Notes under the pieces: model-generated | What the model saw: the letters and a program-made list of their open reading frames with translations, nothing else | Told to the model about the DNA's origin: nothing | Database searches by the model: none | In this document: piece after piece, positions 35,729 through 49,370 of the stretch | Numbering within the stretch: the stretch's first letter is position 1 | Layout: every line of letters begins with the position of its first letter | Assembly (NCBI GenBank): GCA_963920665.1 | Contig: OY987269.1 | Span: 13,890,501-13,954,500 of the forward strand | Direction: 5' to 3' | DNA: 64,000 nt | Origin: Straminergon stramineum | Taxonomy: Eukaryota > Streptophyta > Bryopsida > Hypnales > Calliergonaceae | Translations under genes and position numbers: made by a program

Positions 35729-38700
35729 TGTTTTGTTGGGAACTAATTTTTTTCTTTGAAGGAATGCACCTTCGTTTTCCATGATTGCAATCGTTTTTAT
35801 GGTCATTCGAAAGTGCGATGTTTAGAAGTTGATTTAGAAATCAACTCCAGTGCAGAATTGTAACTTGAGTGGTTATGAATTCGACGTCGACGTTCATGAG
35901 AATCGAGTTACCATTTTTATTCAACGTTGTGTAATTTGTTCATTAGCAGGGTAGTAGCTATGTCACTTCTTATGAACTTGCATTTTTTGTGACTGTATTT
36001 TCAAGCGCAATCATGTGCTGAGACAAAATTGTTGTGGGATGAAAATGAAGTAGTTGGTCGTTATGGATTGTTCTTTTACACTGCATGTGTTGCAAATTAA
36101 AATCCGTGGTTTCCTAAAATTGGCTAGATTACCACGTAAGTTGATCCTATTTGGACGGGAATGCATAGTTCTTGTAGTTTTTATTAATCCCTGGTAGGCC
36201 TGAAAGTTTCGAATCCAAAAGTAAAGCAGACCATGTTCAGAAAACACAGCAAAATTGACAATTTCCTTGTTTTCTTGAAGTGACTCCAGTGCAATGAGTT
36301 CTGGTTGTCATGCTGTAATAGACGATTATTGTCTGATGAATGACAAAAAATTCTCTTGTGTAGGACATAATTGCAACTATTCATCCTCAGGATGAGGGGT
36401 GGAAAGGGAAAGTCTTCTATAGTAGTTTGATTCCCAATGAGTATTTTTGATCTTTTTTAAAGTAGATGATGTCACACAGTTCCAAAATGGCTGATTTCCA
36501 TGGTCACCAACCCAATGTTCAAGGGTAAGGGTTAAGGTTGGTAATGGATTCTGTGTTGAGAGTTTAGGAGATAAATTTTATTTTTATTATTTATTTACTA
36601 GAATAAGAAGGTATTTTTTAAAACTTTGATTAATACTTTAGCTAGTTTTTGGTATAGATATTGGATTTAATGTGCATACAACTAAGTTAACTGCTAAAGG
36701 TATTTGACTATGTTTTCACCAAAAACGCTCCAAAACTGTCATCTCTAGTATAAGTACCAAATTTTAGAGAAAAATACGTTTTTGGACAAATGTAGCCGGA
36801 GGATCTTGTAGTACCCTGGTTTGGGAAGATGTTGAAAAAATTTCAGAAATTCCACCGTTTGGATTGCAAGATATTAACATTTGAAGTGACAAAAAGCCAC
36901 TTTTTGGCCTTGCAAAAATCTGGGCAGATGCACTTCACAAGGTCACATCATTATGAAAAATTGTCCAAAATGGTTGTAACTCTTTGGATTCATTCTTCAA
37001 GTCATGTTGGTTACATTCTTGAAAAACTTTAGATCATTTGGAATTGTACAACATATAGGAAAAAAATAGTAAGTTAAAAGAAGTAGAGAATGATTCAAAA
37101 TACTAAATTGTTAATAATTTATTTATGGAATTGAAAAATGACAATCCCAATGGTTAAATTTTTGTAATAAACAATTTGCACCTCACGTTTTTATTTGTTT
37201 CCAAAAATATTAAAAATTGAGTTAAATAAAGGTCTTCAAAGTTTATTTTAGAATAGAGATTCCATTACTACTCACAAACTACCCATAACTAAAACTCTTC
37301 ATAACTTTCATCTCATAAATCAAAATGGAATAATACGAAGCTTTCCGTATATATATATGTAAATCAGAAAAATAAATTTCAAATTTTTATTTTTAAAAAA
37401 GTGATTTTTGAAGAAGTTTCTTTTGTTGCCTAGGCTACCTGCCGAGCAATGAAAACAACATATCATACAATAACTTTTTAACCATGTACTCAAAAGTTAT
37501 GAAAATTTTTGGGTCTTAAAGCTACTCCTCGGGCACATGTGTGAAAATTTCAAAGAAAAAAAATTAAAATTCCATTTGTAGTGAGCTGCCCAAAATCGCT
37601 ATGTTGCCAAAAAAACACCATTTGGTCTTTTAGGGGTTCATGCTTCATCAATACACATTCAATAATTTTTTGACCAAGATATACTTTCATAGTTTTAAAT
37701 GAACCTTGTACTTGAATAGACATTCCCATGGTTTTTCTTATCAACAGATGAATCATGGATACTAAGTGAGATGAATATTAAGGAATTTGAAACTTTTAAT
37801 TGATATATGAGGTCCAATAGCTTTGATGTAGAGATTTAAACCTTTCAATCTATTTTCCTCATCAAATTTTTGAAGAACTTCTTGAATATTCTAAAATGAA
37901 AATTCATATTCATTTTGTACATTCCATGAAATTACATGATGTAGAAGGTTGCCTTCACATCACTAACATCCAATATAGATACATCTCAGTTCAAAAACTT
38001 AGGCATGTCATAATTTTAGACCTAGAAATCTAAATCCATTAAATCAAATTTTGAATGAAAGTAGGGTTGATACCCTAACAACTATATTTTCCACTCTATC
38101 TTAAATTCCTAAATAAGCGAAAATAATTGATGACTTATTTCAAATGCAAGAATTTTCTATAAAATTTGACTTCAAGGTCCCAGGAAAGCTTGTTTTAGGT
38201 CATTGACGTGTATCCCATTGCTACTTTCATCTGCTGTAGAACCTTTCAAGTTAACTGGATTTCATTTGTTGCTCATTCTATTTATTTAACCCCTAAAGGA
38301 CCATTTGTCCCACCGGGGGACAATTTGGGTCTGGCAAGTTCCTACTATCTCAATTTTTAGTGATATATTTTTGGAATTTTTTGAAGTTGTGTATTTTTGC
38401 AAGAGCCTTGTTGAAACATATTTTTTATTTTAATCAATGCCTAGGAACAAAAGTTATGGCATAATAAGCAAAAATGGAGTTTGGCAAGCAACACAAAAAA
38501 ATCACAAAAAGTCAAAATAAATTTTCTTTTCAATTTTTTTTCTCAAAGATTATATTATTTTCTATACGTGAAGCTTTGTTTCATTCAATTTGGACTAATA
38601 ATGAGAAAGTTATGGACAATCTTATTTTTTGGGGCAATTTACGCATCTTGAAAAAATAACTTGTGGAATTCATTTTTTAATGCAATTTTTAGAATTTTTC

Positions 38701-39579
38701 TAAAAACAATGTTAGACCAGGTTAGATTCCCTTGCTAGAACAATCTCACTATTGGGATTATTGTGATTGAATTCCATCTAAAAGCTATTTACAATTTAGT
38801 TTTTACTTCCATCTTGAACCCACCTCTTTTTAAAAATTTTTTAATGAGTGAAAATCAAGTGCTTTTTTTCCTAAATTTTTTTTGTAGATTCTCAACTGAA
38901 CTACTTAACAAAAATAAGTAGAAAATCAAAATCCATAGTGCAAAAACTTTGAACTAAAAAGATTCAAAGCCAAAAAATCTATTCAAGCAAGGTGCGAAAT
39001 AAACTTGTTTTCTTCACTTTAAATGCATATATCTTGCAACCTGCACGGTCAAAGTTTCTGAAATTTCTTCGATATATTCACATACTAGTCAAGTATAAGA
39101 TCTTTCGGTTGGATATGCAAAAAAGACCAACTTTTAATGTTCTTTTCTCTTTGCAATAGAAATGACAGTTTTGTGGGGTTTTTTATAGGAAAATCACCTT
39201 AGTCCTTTAGGGGTTAACTAATGGATACATTTAATCACAAGGTAATTTGAAGTTTTCTACATTTCTGTTGAATGCTCAAAGAAATGCTTTAAACTGCAGT
39301 ATCGACACTATCCCATACTCAAAAAGACCAGGTTACGCATCGATATGACATTCGACGATCCCACAAAAAGGCCGGTTTAGAAAAGATTAGGACTTTCAAA
39401 GAAGGTGGCTCAAGATGAGGTCCCTCCTGCACAACTGCAACTCCCTGCGTCAAACACAACACGACAGAAAACGATAGCAACTTGCATAACATCTGCATAA
39501 CAATAAAAATCAAAGTTCACTCACTCCATCCTCGTCCGATGCCAGTTTCAGCACCCACAAAAACCTCAAGCCCGACAAC
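35729..39579. repeat. Spacer S, second assembled copy (probable false duplication)
   Basis: This repeats 31403-35254 with an offset of 4326, then 4325 after one T is lost from a homopolymer (seven T at about 32288, six T in the second copy). I saw no other difference. It contains second copies of the TTAA-family elements, including 38290-39213 (equal to 33965-34888). Confidence 0.9.
38290..39213 (+). mobile_element. Second copy of the 924-bp TTAA-flanked element
   Basis: This is the same element as 33965-34888, with TTAA at 38286-38289 and 39214-39217. It exists twice only because the spacer is duplicated around the gap. It should not be counted as an independent insertion. Confidence 0.8.
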
Positions 39580-40749
39580 ATCGCTCACAGCTTGTACAAT
39601 ATTATTCAGCCCATCACTCCCACCCAAAACATCGGTCAGAACCATTTCAAAAACCCTCAATCCGCCCAACACTCTCACGACAATCTCACGGAAACCAAGA
39701 ACCAGAATGGCCAGATGGCCCCATCCTTGAAAGGCCAACAAGAAATGTAACATGGCCAGAAACGTACATGAGCTCCAGTTCTGAAAAAACATTCCATCCG
39801 TTCCGGAACCATACGCGAAACCACTGCCCAAACACATCCGACGCAAAGAGCCAGACAATGCTTGCTTTGGAAATAGCTAAAAACACAACATTTACATAAG
39901 ATCGCTGCTCCTAAAACGCACCTAAGGGAGCTCCCACAATAAAAGGTGCACCCATTTACATGTCTACAACCAAGGCTCTCATTTCCCATCCTCGTCGATT
40001 CAAAGTGTAACGATCTACTCTACCAACACACGTGCTCGAGGACATAACGTGCCCCATTGCCAAGCGAAGCCTCCTTCACTTGGCCCTGCCGTGACCAAGT
40101 ACCGCACTTCCGCTTCACCGGGGGGGCCGATTCCAACGGCGGGGCTCAACCAGCGCATTGAACCACCGCCAGCGACTCACTTGCTGGTCATCATGTCGAT
40201 CCCCACAAAGGCCCACCGCCATCCTGTCGCGTTGAATGGGGCGGATTTCAATCACCCCTGCCAAGAGCAGATTCGCAAGGAACCGTAACGGGAAAGAGAG
40301 AGAGAGAGCTGCGTCAAACACCTGGGCTCATCACGTCTAGTTGACCTGCATACTCACTCGACGACACGCCCAGCTGCAGGCCTTTCCAGTTCCTCCCACA
40401 AGCGGACAAACACCTTGCAAACGTACATGGCTCCTCCAGAAACTCACCCAACAAGTTCCCGCTCGAGATGTTGGTTCTCATAGACACTTGGTCCCCGACA
40501 AACAAATGTGGCTGCAGACAAGCGTCCACCTCCAGGAGGATGGGCTGCTCGGCCCCTGTTCAACACACTCTCAGCATGAACAAGCGCCTTTCTCGTCTTC
40601 AATGAAAAGCACCATTCCATCCACGCCACCACCTTCGCTCAGTCCCCCAAGAAACGGTCATACAAATACAAGAACTCAATTGATGAAACCTCTCCGCCGA
40701 CCATCACATCCCTCCGATCGAAGCCCGGTTCGCTCTCGCCATGCCACCG

Positions 40750-41644
40750 TCATTGGATCACGCACGTGCACGCCTGCGACGAGTCGTCGTCGTCGTCGTC
40801 GTCTTCCGAGTCATCGGAGTCGCTACTGTTGCACGCACACGCCACGGCTTGTCAGAATCACCCCAAACCGACCATTCACACAACCACAAAACCCGCCATC
40901 GTACAAAAGACATCCAAATGCCTGCACAGCGCACTAGCCTCACTCTCCCATGAAATCACGCGTGCCCGATCACTTGCAGACCAGGTCCACGGATGTCACA
41001 AAGCAAACGACTCTGCCACCTGCCCTTCATCCTCACAAAAAAGAGCATTCCGGGAGCCAAAACCATGCACGCTGAAAAGCAACAGATCTTTCCACGCCAC
41101 ACTGGAACATCCATGCCCCAGGAACTCCGTCGGAGTGAGGTGCACTGAAACCGTCCTAAGCACTTACTCAGGTGCACTACCCCCAGACGGATGTTCAATC
41201 CATATGCGACTCTCAACACTAGGCACGTCTGCCATGTGCTGTACATGCGTGCCAGAATACACTAATTAGTTACACAGGAATTGACACTCACACAGCACAC
41301 AGCGGGGACTCGTACCTGGGCTCGAACTCGAAGACCTGCGTCAAGTCCTTCCCGTAGCTGTCAATCCACTGCACTCTCGCCCCTCGCTCGCCCCCCTCGC
41401 CGTGACCGCGATCCGCGTCCTGCGACTCCCCGAATCTCACGTCACGGCCCTCCACGGCCGACGCTCCGTTGCCGGAGTGCGACGTCGAGGGAATCGTCGA
41501 CGTCTGCTTCAGGCTGCTCTTGCCCGGCACTTTCTGGGCCGAGCCCAACGTGTGCCCGTTGGATTGCACGCCCAGCCGGTCGCTGGACACGAAGGCCGGC
41601 GCGGGCATCGGAGCGGGAAGGGTGATGGGGGCCGACGGGGCCAT
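40750..41644 (-). CDS. Small acidic protein with C-terminal CaaX box, copy in arm A'
   Basis: Exons 41644-41316 and 40825-40750 (minus strand) encode the same 134-aa protein as the copy at 29280-30174: the same GCCGCCATGG start, the QWIDSYGKDLTQVFEFEP core, the seven-Asp run and the CVIQ end. The two genes converge on the spacer. Identity to the base means they are either a very recent duplication or a single locus represented twice by assembly. Function is unknown; membrane anchoring by a prenyl group is inferred from the CaaX box only. Confidence 0.7.
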
Positions 41645-43418
41645 GGCGGCATCCCCCTGCGAGGCGCCCGGGTGTGCAGCCTTGCGGCGGCGCCCAGAGC
41701 CTCGCCGAGAACGGAACCCACAGCACAGGCAACACGAGCCGGTGGCGCACCCTCGGGGGGTGTCCTTGTCTGGCGCCAGCGAGGACAATGGGAGGCAACC
41801 CCCGCTCGACCGCCCCCAAAGCAAAAACGAAAACAGAAACGCTGCCCCCAAAATGCCCTAGTCTCCTGAATCTGACGGATTGGCAGTTGGGCCCGGGCCC
41901 CAACTCTCATCAATCCCTCGCTCTCCCTTAAACCCTCCCCAGAGCCCTCATCAAGGGCCTCGGCTTCTCTCACAGCGCTCTCCACAAACCCAGCATCACA
42001 CCTGACATGACTTCCGCGGCCCCTATCGATTCCTGTTCTGTTTCTCACCTGCCCATCTTAAGTTCCGGCACGGTGGAATTCGTCTGGAATCCTACATTTC
42101 GGACCCCAAAGACATGGAACGTCTGTTAAACCTACTTCATGTTTCTGGTATCCATTCCGCAATTCGTCCAAGGAGGGACGCAGGAAGGAAGACATGCATC
42201 AACCTGCACTAGCTAAAATCCGCAACCTGACACAGCGGCTTGGACATCATCGAAAAGCAAAAGTCAGCTCTTCATTGAGCACTCCAGTTCCAAATACCTG
42301 CCATCAACAGAGCGTGTCAGAATTCCGACGCGGAGAGCGTGTCTGGTTTCATAAATTTCTTGCAAGATTTCCGACGCAAGCACACTGCAGCAGGGTAATG
42401 GAAGCTTCAGCATCCACACGCCAAAACATCGTTGCTCGGTTCCAAGCCCTGAGTCAGCACAATCTCAATTCCAAGAATAATCACATCACGCACCCAGGCA
42501 GGCACAAAAAGAATGAATCTAAGGTACCGTCCAGCAATCTCTGCCATTGCCCGAGGAACGCAGAGTCCTCGCGCACATACCACAACAATCCGAAAAGACG
42601 AAGCACTACAGAATCACACTTCGCTTGGGATAAGCAATGCATCGTCACCACCCCAACCAAACGACGATCCTACGCTAAGGTCTCCATGAATCTGCCGTCC
42701 ATTCGCCTCAACGCGATACTCACCATCGCAATCCACCTGCCCTCACTCAGCTGCGGAGTGTGCATAGCCTGCTACGCTTTTCGAACGCCTACAGCCCTGG
42801 ACTGGATGCCATTCGCACACAAATTTGACCTTGCACAGCAGCACCGAATCCAGGCAAAAAATATCTACCAGTTCCACTGTCGACGAGAGTGGCAGCACTC
42901 CAGCAGGGAACCCGCTGCGATGACAAATGGAACATCGCTGTCCTTTCACAATCCACCAACCCGGAGTCCTCCACGCAAACTAGACGTCCCAAGATCTCTC
43001 AGCACCCCGGCCAGCCATGGCTCCATTCACTTCCTTCGTTCTGCCATGCACGCTGCACTCCAGCTAGCTACTCTCTCCATGAAAACCGGGAAAGACTACC
43101 CAACTATGGCACTGCAGCTCCAAGCTGACACACGCAGATTTTCCTCTCCGGAATAACATTCCAAAGTGGAAGCCCTCAAAGCTGCGAGAGGAAAGCAAGT
43201 CCACCTAACGCGACGAGCGAAAACTGGGTAGGCCAACAGACTGAAACAACGGTGCTGGTCCTCGAACACGGATGGGTGTCGAAGTGGAGAACGAGAGCGA
43301 TCGAATCAAAAATGGCGGACGAAGCTACTGACGACTAAGAATCCGAACTGGAAGAGGATCTGACCCAGATGGTCATCGCAAAAGAGCGCCTTGGTTCATC
43401 GCCCAAGAAGAGACTTAC

Positions 43419-43541
43419 CCGGGGGAGCAGGAAGGGGACGACGAATGCGAAGGCATCCGGTTGGGGAGACCAGCGAGCGATGGCGTCGAAGGGAGATGAA
43501 ACCCTAGACGAGAGGAGCTTCACATGGCCATAGCCAGCCAT
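43419..43541 (-). other. Candidate 5' exon or upstream ORF, copy in arm A'
   Basis: This is the mirror of 27383-27505, with the same 41-codon frame and GTAAGT donor. The same uncertainty applies. Confidence 0.35.
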
Positions 43542-44309
43542 GGGAGAGCCCAGACGAGGGGGAGGAGACACGGAAGAGAATGGCCCAGTGCGAATGTTTA
43601 GGGCTTCCGTCCGTCGTTGGGGACGGACGGAGTCGCGGGATGTCATCCGTCCTCGTCACGAATTCATCCTTCGGTTTTGATTACCGTATTATTTTACGAG
43701 AGGGGCAGTATTGAAGCCTCTTTAATGGCTTCGCCGAGTCGGTGGTCGAGCGCGCATGTGATAATATGGAGGTAGTCTCTACGGTGGAACATGGGGGTTG
43801 AGTTAGTGTCCAAGATGATAGGCCTCGAGCATGCCCCAACTCACTTGTGGTATGTAATTTTAGACTTTTGACGGAGTAGAAGAAAATGGGAATCAAGAAG
43901 TGGCATGAATCCCGAAAAATTTTTATGTGTAATAGAAATTTGAAGAAGTGATAAACTTCAATCATTATTTGATTAATCACTATGTTTAATGGAATTTGAA
44001 CTCATTTGGGCCTATAAAACAACGGAGTGTTAGAGGATACCTTAAATCTAATTTCCATTTCAATGGAGGCATCTATGTAAATTTATTTCAGAATGAAAGT
44101 AATGAATTTTTAAAATTTATTTATTTTATATGTAGACCTTCAATCAGGTTGTTTGTTTATTTGATAGTTTGAGATTAAAGAAACAATGAGCCCAGTAGAT
44201 GTGTTCTTGATTTTGTTGGGATACTTCGCATGGATCTAGAATTATAAATTAGTCCTTACTAATAGTATAAAGAGCAAAAGAGCTTTAGTTTTGAATTCTT
44301 ATATAATTG

Positions 44310-44325
44310 AATAATAATAATAATA

Positions 44326-44357
<32 letters not shown>
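44310..44357. repeat. Self-complementary (AAT)n(ATT)n microsatellite
   Basis: About six AAT-type units switch to about ten ATT units, so the tract can fold on itself. Confidence 0.95.
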
Positions 44358-44362
<5 letters not shown>

Positions 44363-46809
44363 TATAATTACAAATTTTGATTTGAAAAAAAAATTTAATC
44401 AAAAATTTCGGAATATTAAGGATATGATTATACATAGGACTCAATTTCAATTTCAAGTGCCAAATATTATTTGTAAATATCCGTTATTGCAATTGTAAAT
44501 CAAATCATACAATTGTAGTGCAAAATTCAAATTTGCATCAATAGTTTACAAGCCAAGGGAGGTACAAGCTATGGTCTAATAGGTCTCAAATAACTCTTTT
44601 TACACTTTTGCACACTCAAAGAATGCACTTGTCTATATTGACAACGTTTTGATTTCTAATTTGTTTAAGGAAAATTTATTAACATTGGATTACTTGACAA
44701 AATTTAATGGACCAAATTTATATTTATATTTACATTAAGAATCTAATGAATAGAGCCAAGACAAAATTAAATCATCAAATGTTTTTAATATAGAAAAATA
44801 ATGAATCATCTAAAAAATATGATTGTGAAATAAAAAAATAAAAAAAATATATGGAATGATTTCATTTCCTCTCTTTCTTAGAAAAAAATGATTTACTAAT
44901 TCCATTTATTTCTAATAAAAGTTTTTTGAATTTTGGAGTACATTGGAAATGTAAAGCTATTGCAATGTTTTGGTCTTTTAATAAGTGCGTCATTTAAACT
45001 ATTGTAATTTTTTTCTTTCAAATTTCATTTTTTTTTCAATAATGAAATCATGATCTATCTATAAAAGTATATATTTTTTTCAAAACAATAGGCTACAATT
45101 TATTACTCCTTTATTTGAAGATTGGAAAATCTCATAAAACAAAGAGAAGGAAGTTATGAATCAATGTGTGTAGGAATGTACTTTGTTTTGAAGCTCATTC
45201 TTAGTCACTTGAATGTTTTTAGTTATTCTTTTGCAACAAAGTAAAAGAATTCTAGCATGGAACTGAAGGCTTATATCATCTTAGCTACAAGTGTATGCAT
45301 TGACTCAAAGCTAATAGAACATGTCAAATTTATGAATGTCTCTATGAAGTAATATTAAATATACCAATACTAGATGTAATTATGCTTCCTACATATAATG
45401 CTTCAACCCAAAAATATGATCTAGGAGGGTCATTATCATGGTGTTACAAGCTTGTATTCAAAGTGCCTTGCTTTCATAGAAGGTGCATAAAGAATATAAC
45501 CATTCTACAGAAAAAGTGGCAAAAGAATGCAACTACAATGTAGCCAATTGACAGTGAAATCTAAGAAGTGATTTAAAGATGAGACAATGCCACACTACTT
45601 GTTAGGATTGATTGTGAATATATGTAGGAAATATCAATACACACATCTTTTATTTTAAGAAAAAATTCAAAAAGTTGTCATTTTCATCTTGCATATAATC
45701 CCATGGCAAGTTGTTGACTTTTTATATATTGCTACATAAATTATCTTTACATTATAATTAGCTTTTGGAAAGGAAACTCTAATATCATTCTCAAAAATCC
45801 AAAATGTGAGGTCGATATGTAAATTAATTGGAAAAGTAAGAATGGATTAATTTCGTAGTACAAAAGAAAAATAATTTTATGTTGGTTCCATACATCAATT
45901 TGAGGTCCAAATACAAGTTGGTATTGAATGACACTTTTGAAGCTACATACAAGTAATGAGACCAAGAAGCCAAATAGTGACTTGAAGGTAAGATAATGAA
46001 ACTAAGTCCTCATTGTTGTCCTTACAAGTCTAATCTTGTTAAAATAACATCATTGTGTAGATGAGGTTATGTGTTTACAATTCATGATTTGCCAATGTAT
46101 CAAAATCTTCATATGATGCACTACAACCTTGATCTTTTAACACACATTTTCAATCTAACTATTTAGCTTGAATGGATACCTTGAAATTGAATGTTTTTGA
46201 AAGAGCAATCACATATTGAAGATGCATCTAAATGTTTGAAATGATTTGGAATTAATTTATAGAATTCGACATAGGAAGTTCAATCATTGTTGAAAATTAT
46301 ACACTGAAATTTAAAAGGTTAACAAGTCCTTCTCAATTGATGTCTTTCATCTCAAGCACTTGGAGAATAGATGGCTTTTCCTTCTCAAACAATTAAATAT
46401 TGAATGATTAGATTCTTCACTAAATAGTCAAGTAAGTAGTCACTATACATTCTAATGCCCAAATTGCCCATGCAAATTTCACAAATTTATTTTTATGATA
46501 AAATCTATATGCTTTTTGTGTCCTAATTTTTCTATTTTCGAAAAAAATTAAATGAATTTTTTATAATTTTTTCAAGGTCAAATACATCATAATATCAAAA
46601 TGTTAATAAAGTGTTGAATATTTGTCAAAAAAATAAAAGAATGACACAATAAAAAATTATATGATTTATTTTTCTTAAGAATTTATATTTGTAACTTTAA
46701 TAGGTGAATAAATTAGACTTGAAATTCTTAAATCTAATCCTTTCTATATTGACATTTTATAATATTTTGCACACTTTTGACATTATCATATATTGTTGTA
46801 CATTTTTAA

Positions 46810-47060
46810 CCCCTAAAATCCCAAGGCAATTTCTTTTGGCAAAAACCACCCAAATTGACCATTTTTTAAGCAAAAACAACAAAAATTTTGAACATATGTT
46901 TCTTTCATGTATTCAATTGTAGGATCTTGCACTAGACTAGTATGACAATGTCTAGAAGAAATTTCAAAACATTGACCATATTGATCATAAGATAAGAGCA
47001 ATTAAAGTGAAGAAAATGAGCTTTTCTATTCCTAGCTTGACTAGATCATAAGGCTTTGAA
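46810..47060 (+). repeat. Large TTAA-family element, left part
   Basis: TTAA at 46806-46809 is followed by CCCCTAAAATCCCAAGGC. The internal block AGGATCTTGCACTAGACTAG, then GACAATGTCTAGAAG, matches 63121 and 1094. I found no right terminus, so the end is arbitrary. Confidence 0.6.
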
Positions 47061-49169
47061 TCCTCTTAATTCAAATTTTTTTTACTATAGATTGTAAATT
47101 AAAAGTTTTTATATTGAAGAATTGAGTTGAGATTTAGAAAAAATAGTTCACCCCCTCCCCATGATTTTCATTCTTAAAAAAATTATTAGGTCAAAGAAGG
47201 TATGAAATAGAAGGAAAAACTAAATTGTTGATATCTCTGAGATGGAATTGAAGCATGCTAATTATAATGGTGAGATTGTTCTAGAAAGCAAACTAAATTC
47301 TGTGCAACTTGTTTTTTTAAAAAGTTATGAAAATTGTGTTCATAAATGGATCCAATACATTATTTTTTCAAGAATTTGCTACGTCATGTGACATGGTATC
47401 ATGTCAAATAGACATAAGGTAAAATAGCCCATTACGGACCAAATGGGGGGGTTTGCCTTCTTGTCATTTCTGAAATTTTCTACTTTTTTTCCCAAAGAAA
47501 GTCAAGTGATAGAAATGGTGAGAGCATTTGAAACTATATTTTTTCGACAAAGTGTGAATTTGTTATGAATTTTTGAAGTGTTCAACCCATCATAGCCTGT
47601 AGACTACCCCAAAACCAACAAAAACTCATCCTTAACACTCATCTTACTCACCTATTGTGATCACAATATTTTCTAACAAAGAAGACCTGAAAAAAACACT
47701 TCCTGCAATGAACTAACACTAAAAAACTAAAAGTTCCTATTGCAATCACTAATTACTCCATTCCAGTTAGCTAAAACATTGAATGTGGCCCAAATCTCAA
47801 AAACTAAAAGAAAACTATAATGGGTTCATTCTTAGGAGTCCACAATGAATAAAAGGTTCGTAATGGATTGTTTTACCTTATGACACCATGTCAGATGGAT
47901 GTAGTTTGCTAAACTACATTAGATTATATAGTTTAGTCTTGTTTGGGAACCTTAGGCTTTTAGAGGCTTCACCTTGGGTGGCACTTCATATAGAAGTTAA
48001 CTCTTTATTCCTCTCAATTGGATTGAGGTATTTAGGCTTTCAAGCTCCTTTGACTCGGCATTCTTTGTCAAGTTAAGCTTTGTGTATATTTTAGAGAAAG
48101 AGCTCTTTTACTCTAGATTTGTGGCTATGGCAATTTAGTCATCTATAAAACTTTGAATTTTCTCTTTGATACATGTGTACTCTTGGATTCTTCCTTGGCA
48201 GAGTGAGAACCACTTGACTACTTGTGTGTTTCAAGATTAGTTCTTTATTCAATTGAGAGTAATGTTTTCATATATTTTTGTTTGGATTTTGCTTTAATAT
48301 TTGATGTAGGCCTATGTCACTTGATCTTTTGTATATTATACTTTTTATTCATATGACAACTAAGATTGCCCTTCAAACAAGAAGCTTCATAAATTTCACA
48401 TCACTTATCCAAATTGTATGAATCAAATCTTGCCACATACTTAGATAAATATATAATCTATAAAAAATAAATTTAATTACAATTATTTGAAGTTTTTGTA
48501 TTTTGTTTTTGTTGCCCATATCTTTTCTTATTTTAGGCTTATTGAGGCATAACTTTTTCTCCTAGACATCAATTGAAATAAAAATTATATTTCTAGAAAG
48601 CTAATAAGTTTTACTATCTTGCAAAAAAATTCAAAAAATCTTGCTCAAAATTGAGATCATAAGCACTTGCTTGAACCTTCAAGAATCTCTCAAGGGAATT
48701 CTTGGGGCTTCAAGGGAAGAATATTTGACTCCATATATGACCATCATCCATGTAGTCAATTAATCTTTAAAGATATATAGGGAACCATACATTAGAGATT
48801 GTATTAATTCGTAGACTAGTTACAAATTGTGTACTAATATATGGCAAGACTTACAACATTGGATTAAAAATTCAACGAGTATCATTTTTCATTTGGATGC
48901 CATTTCAACATCTAAACCTTATCATGCTCACACATGTCACTACATGATTAAAATATTTGTCTGATTATTTTGAGTATTTTACAAATGTAGGAGGTGCAAG
49001 AATGACCTAAATTGGAAGTGCTATGTATAGTTGGATCAACATGCGGACAAACTTTAATAACTAGTGTATACTTGATCTCATACATTGTACACCAGAAAAA
49101 CACATTGTAACCAAAGTTGAACTTTTGAGACCTCCGAGTGTAAAATAGGTTAATCCCTAAATGTCTACA

Positions 49170-49370
49170 CTACAAGAGAAAGGGTTGTTTTAAGTATAGT
49201 CTTGAACATATAGTCCTATCAATAATGACCTTAAATGGGCGTTTTCAATAAAAATTTACTAAACACACATGTATTTCTAGAATTTTTTTATTGAAAACAC
49301 CCCTTTAAGGTTGTTACTTATAGGACTATATGTCTAGGACTATACTTAAAACATCCCTTTTCTTGTAGTG
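49170..49370. mobile_element. CACTA-type MITE (201 bp)
   Basis: The tips are CACTACAAGAGAAAGGG and, reverse-complemented, CACTACAAGAAAAGGG. Inverted pairing continues inward through TTTTAAGTATAGTC and TATAGTCCTA on both sides, giving a near full-length hairpin. CACTACAAGAAAA is a standard plant CACTA tip. The 3-bp flanks are CTA and CCA, an imperfect target duplication. Confidence 0.85.

Larger units (their letters stand above)
39580..43918 (-). repeat. Right arm (A') of the 4,339-bp inverted repeat
   Basis: This is the reverse complement of 27006-31344. The similarity ends after 43918, in an A run following CCCG. On the minus strand, reading past the inner end (below 39580), the sequence stays non-AT-rich for about 350 bp. 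This arm may therefore be the more complete locus and arm A the truncated copy, but the reverse is not excluded. Confidence 0.9.
43919..49169. other. Long AT-rich intergenic region
   Basis: No gene is recognised in over 5 kb. It contains a trinucleotide microsatellite (44310-44357) and one TTAA-family fragment (46810-47060). The short open frames are AT-rich and without motifs. Confidence 0.55.

Noticed and set aside
35192..35806. An open frame of about 200 codons spanning the N run
   Set aside because: It reads through 200 undetermined bases and joins two overlapping contigs, so it is an artefact.
43919..44180. Possible remainder of the TTAA-family element on the far side of arm A', which would make A-S-A' one inserted unit
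   Set aside because: Only about 40 AT-rich bases after 43918 resemble the expected continuation (33061 on). The rest does not align and no CCCC/TTAA end appears, so I do not claim an insertion of the whole block.
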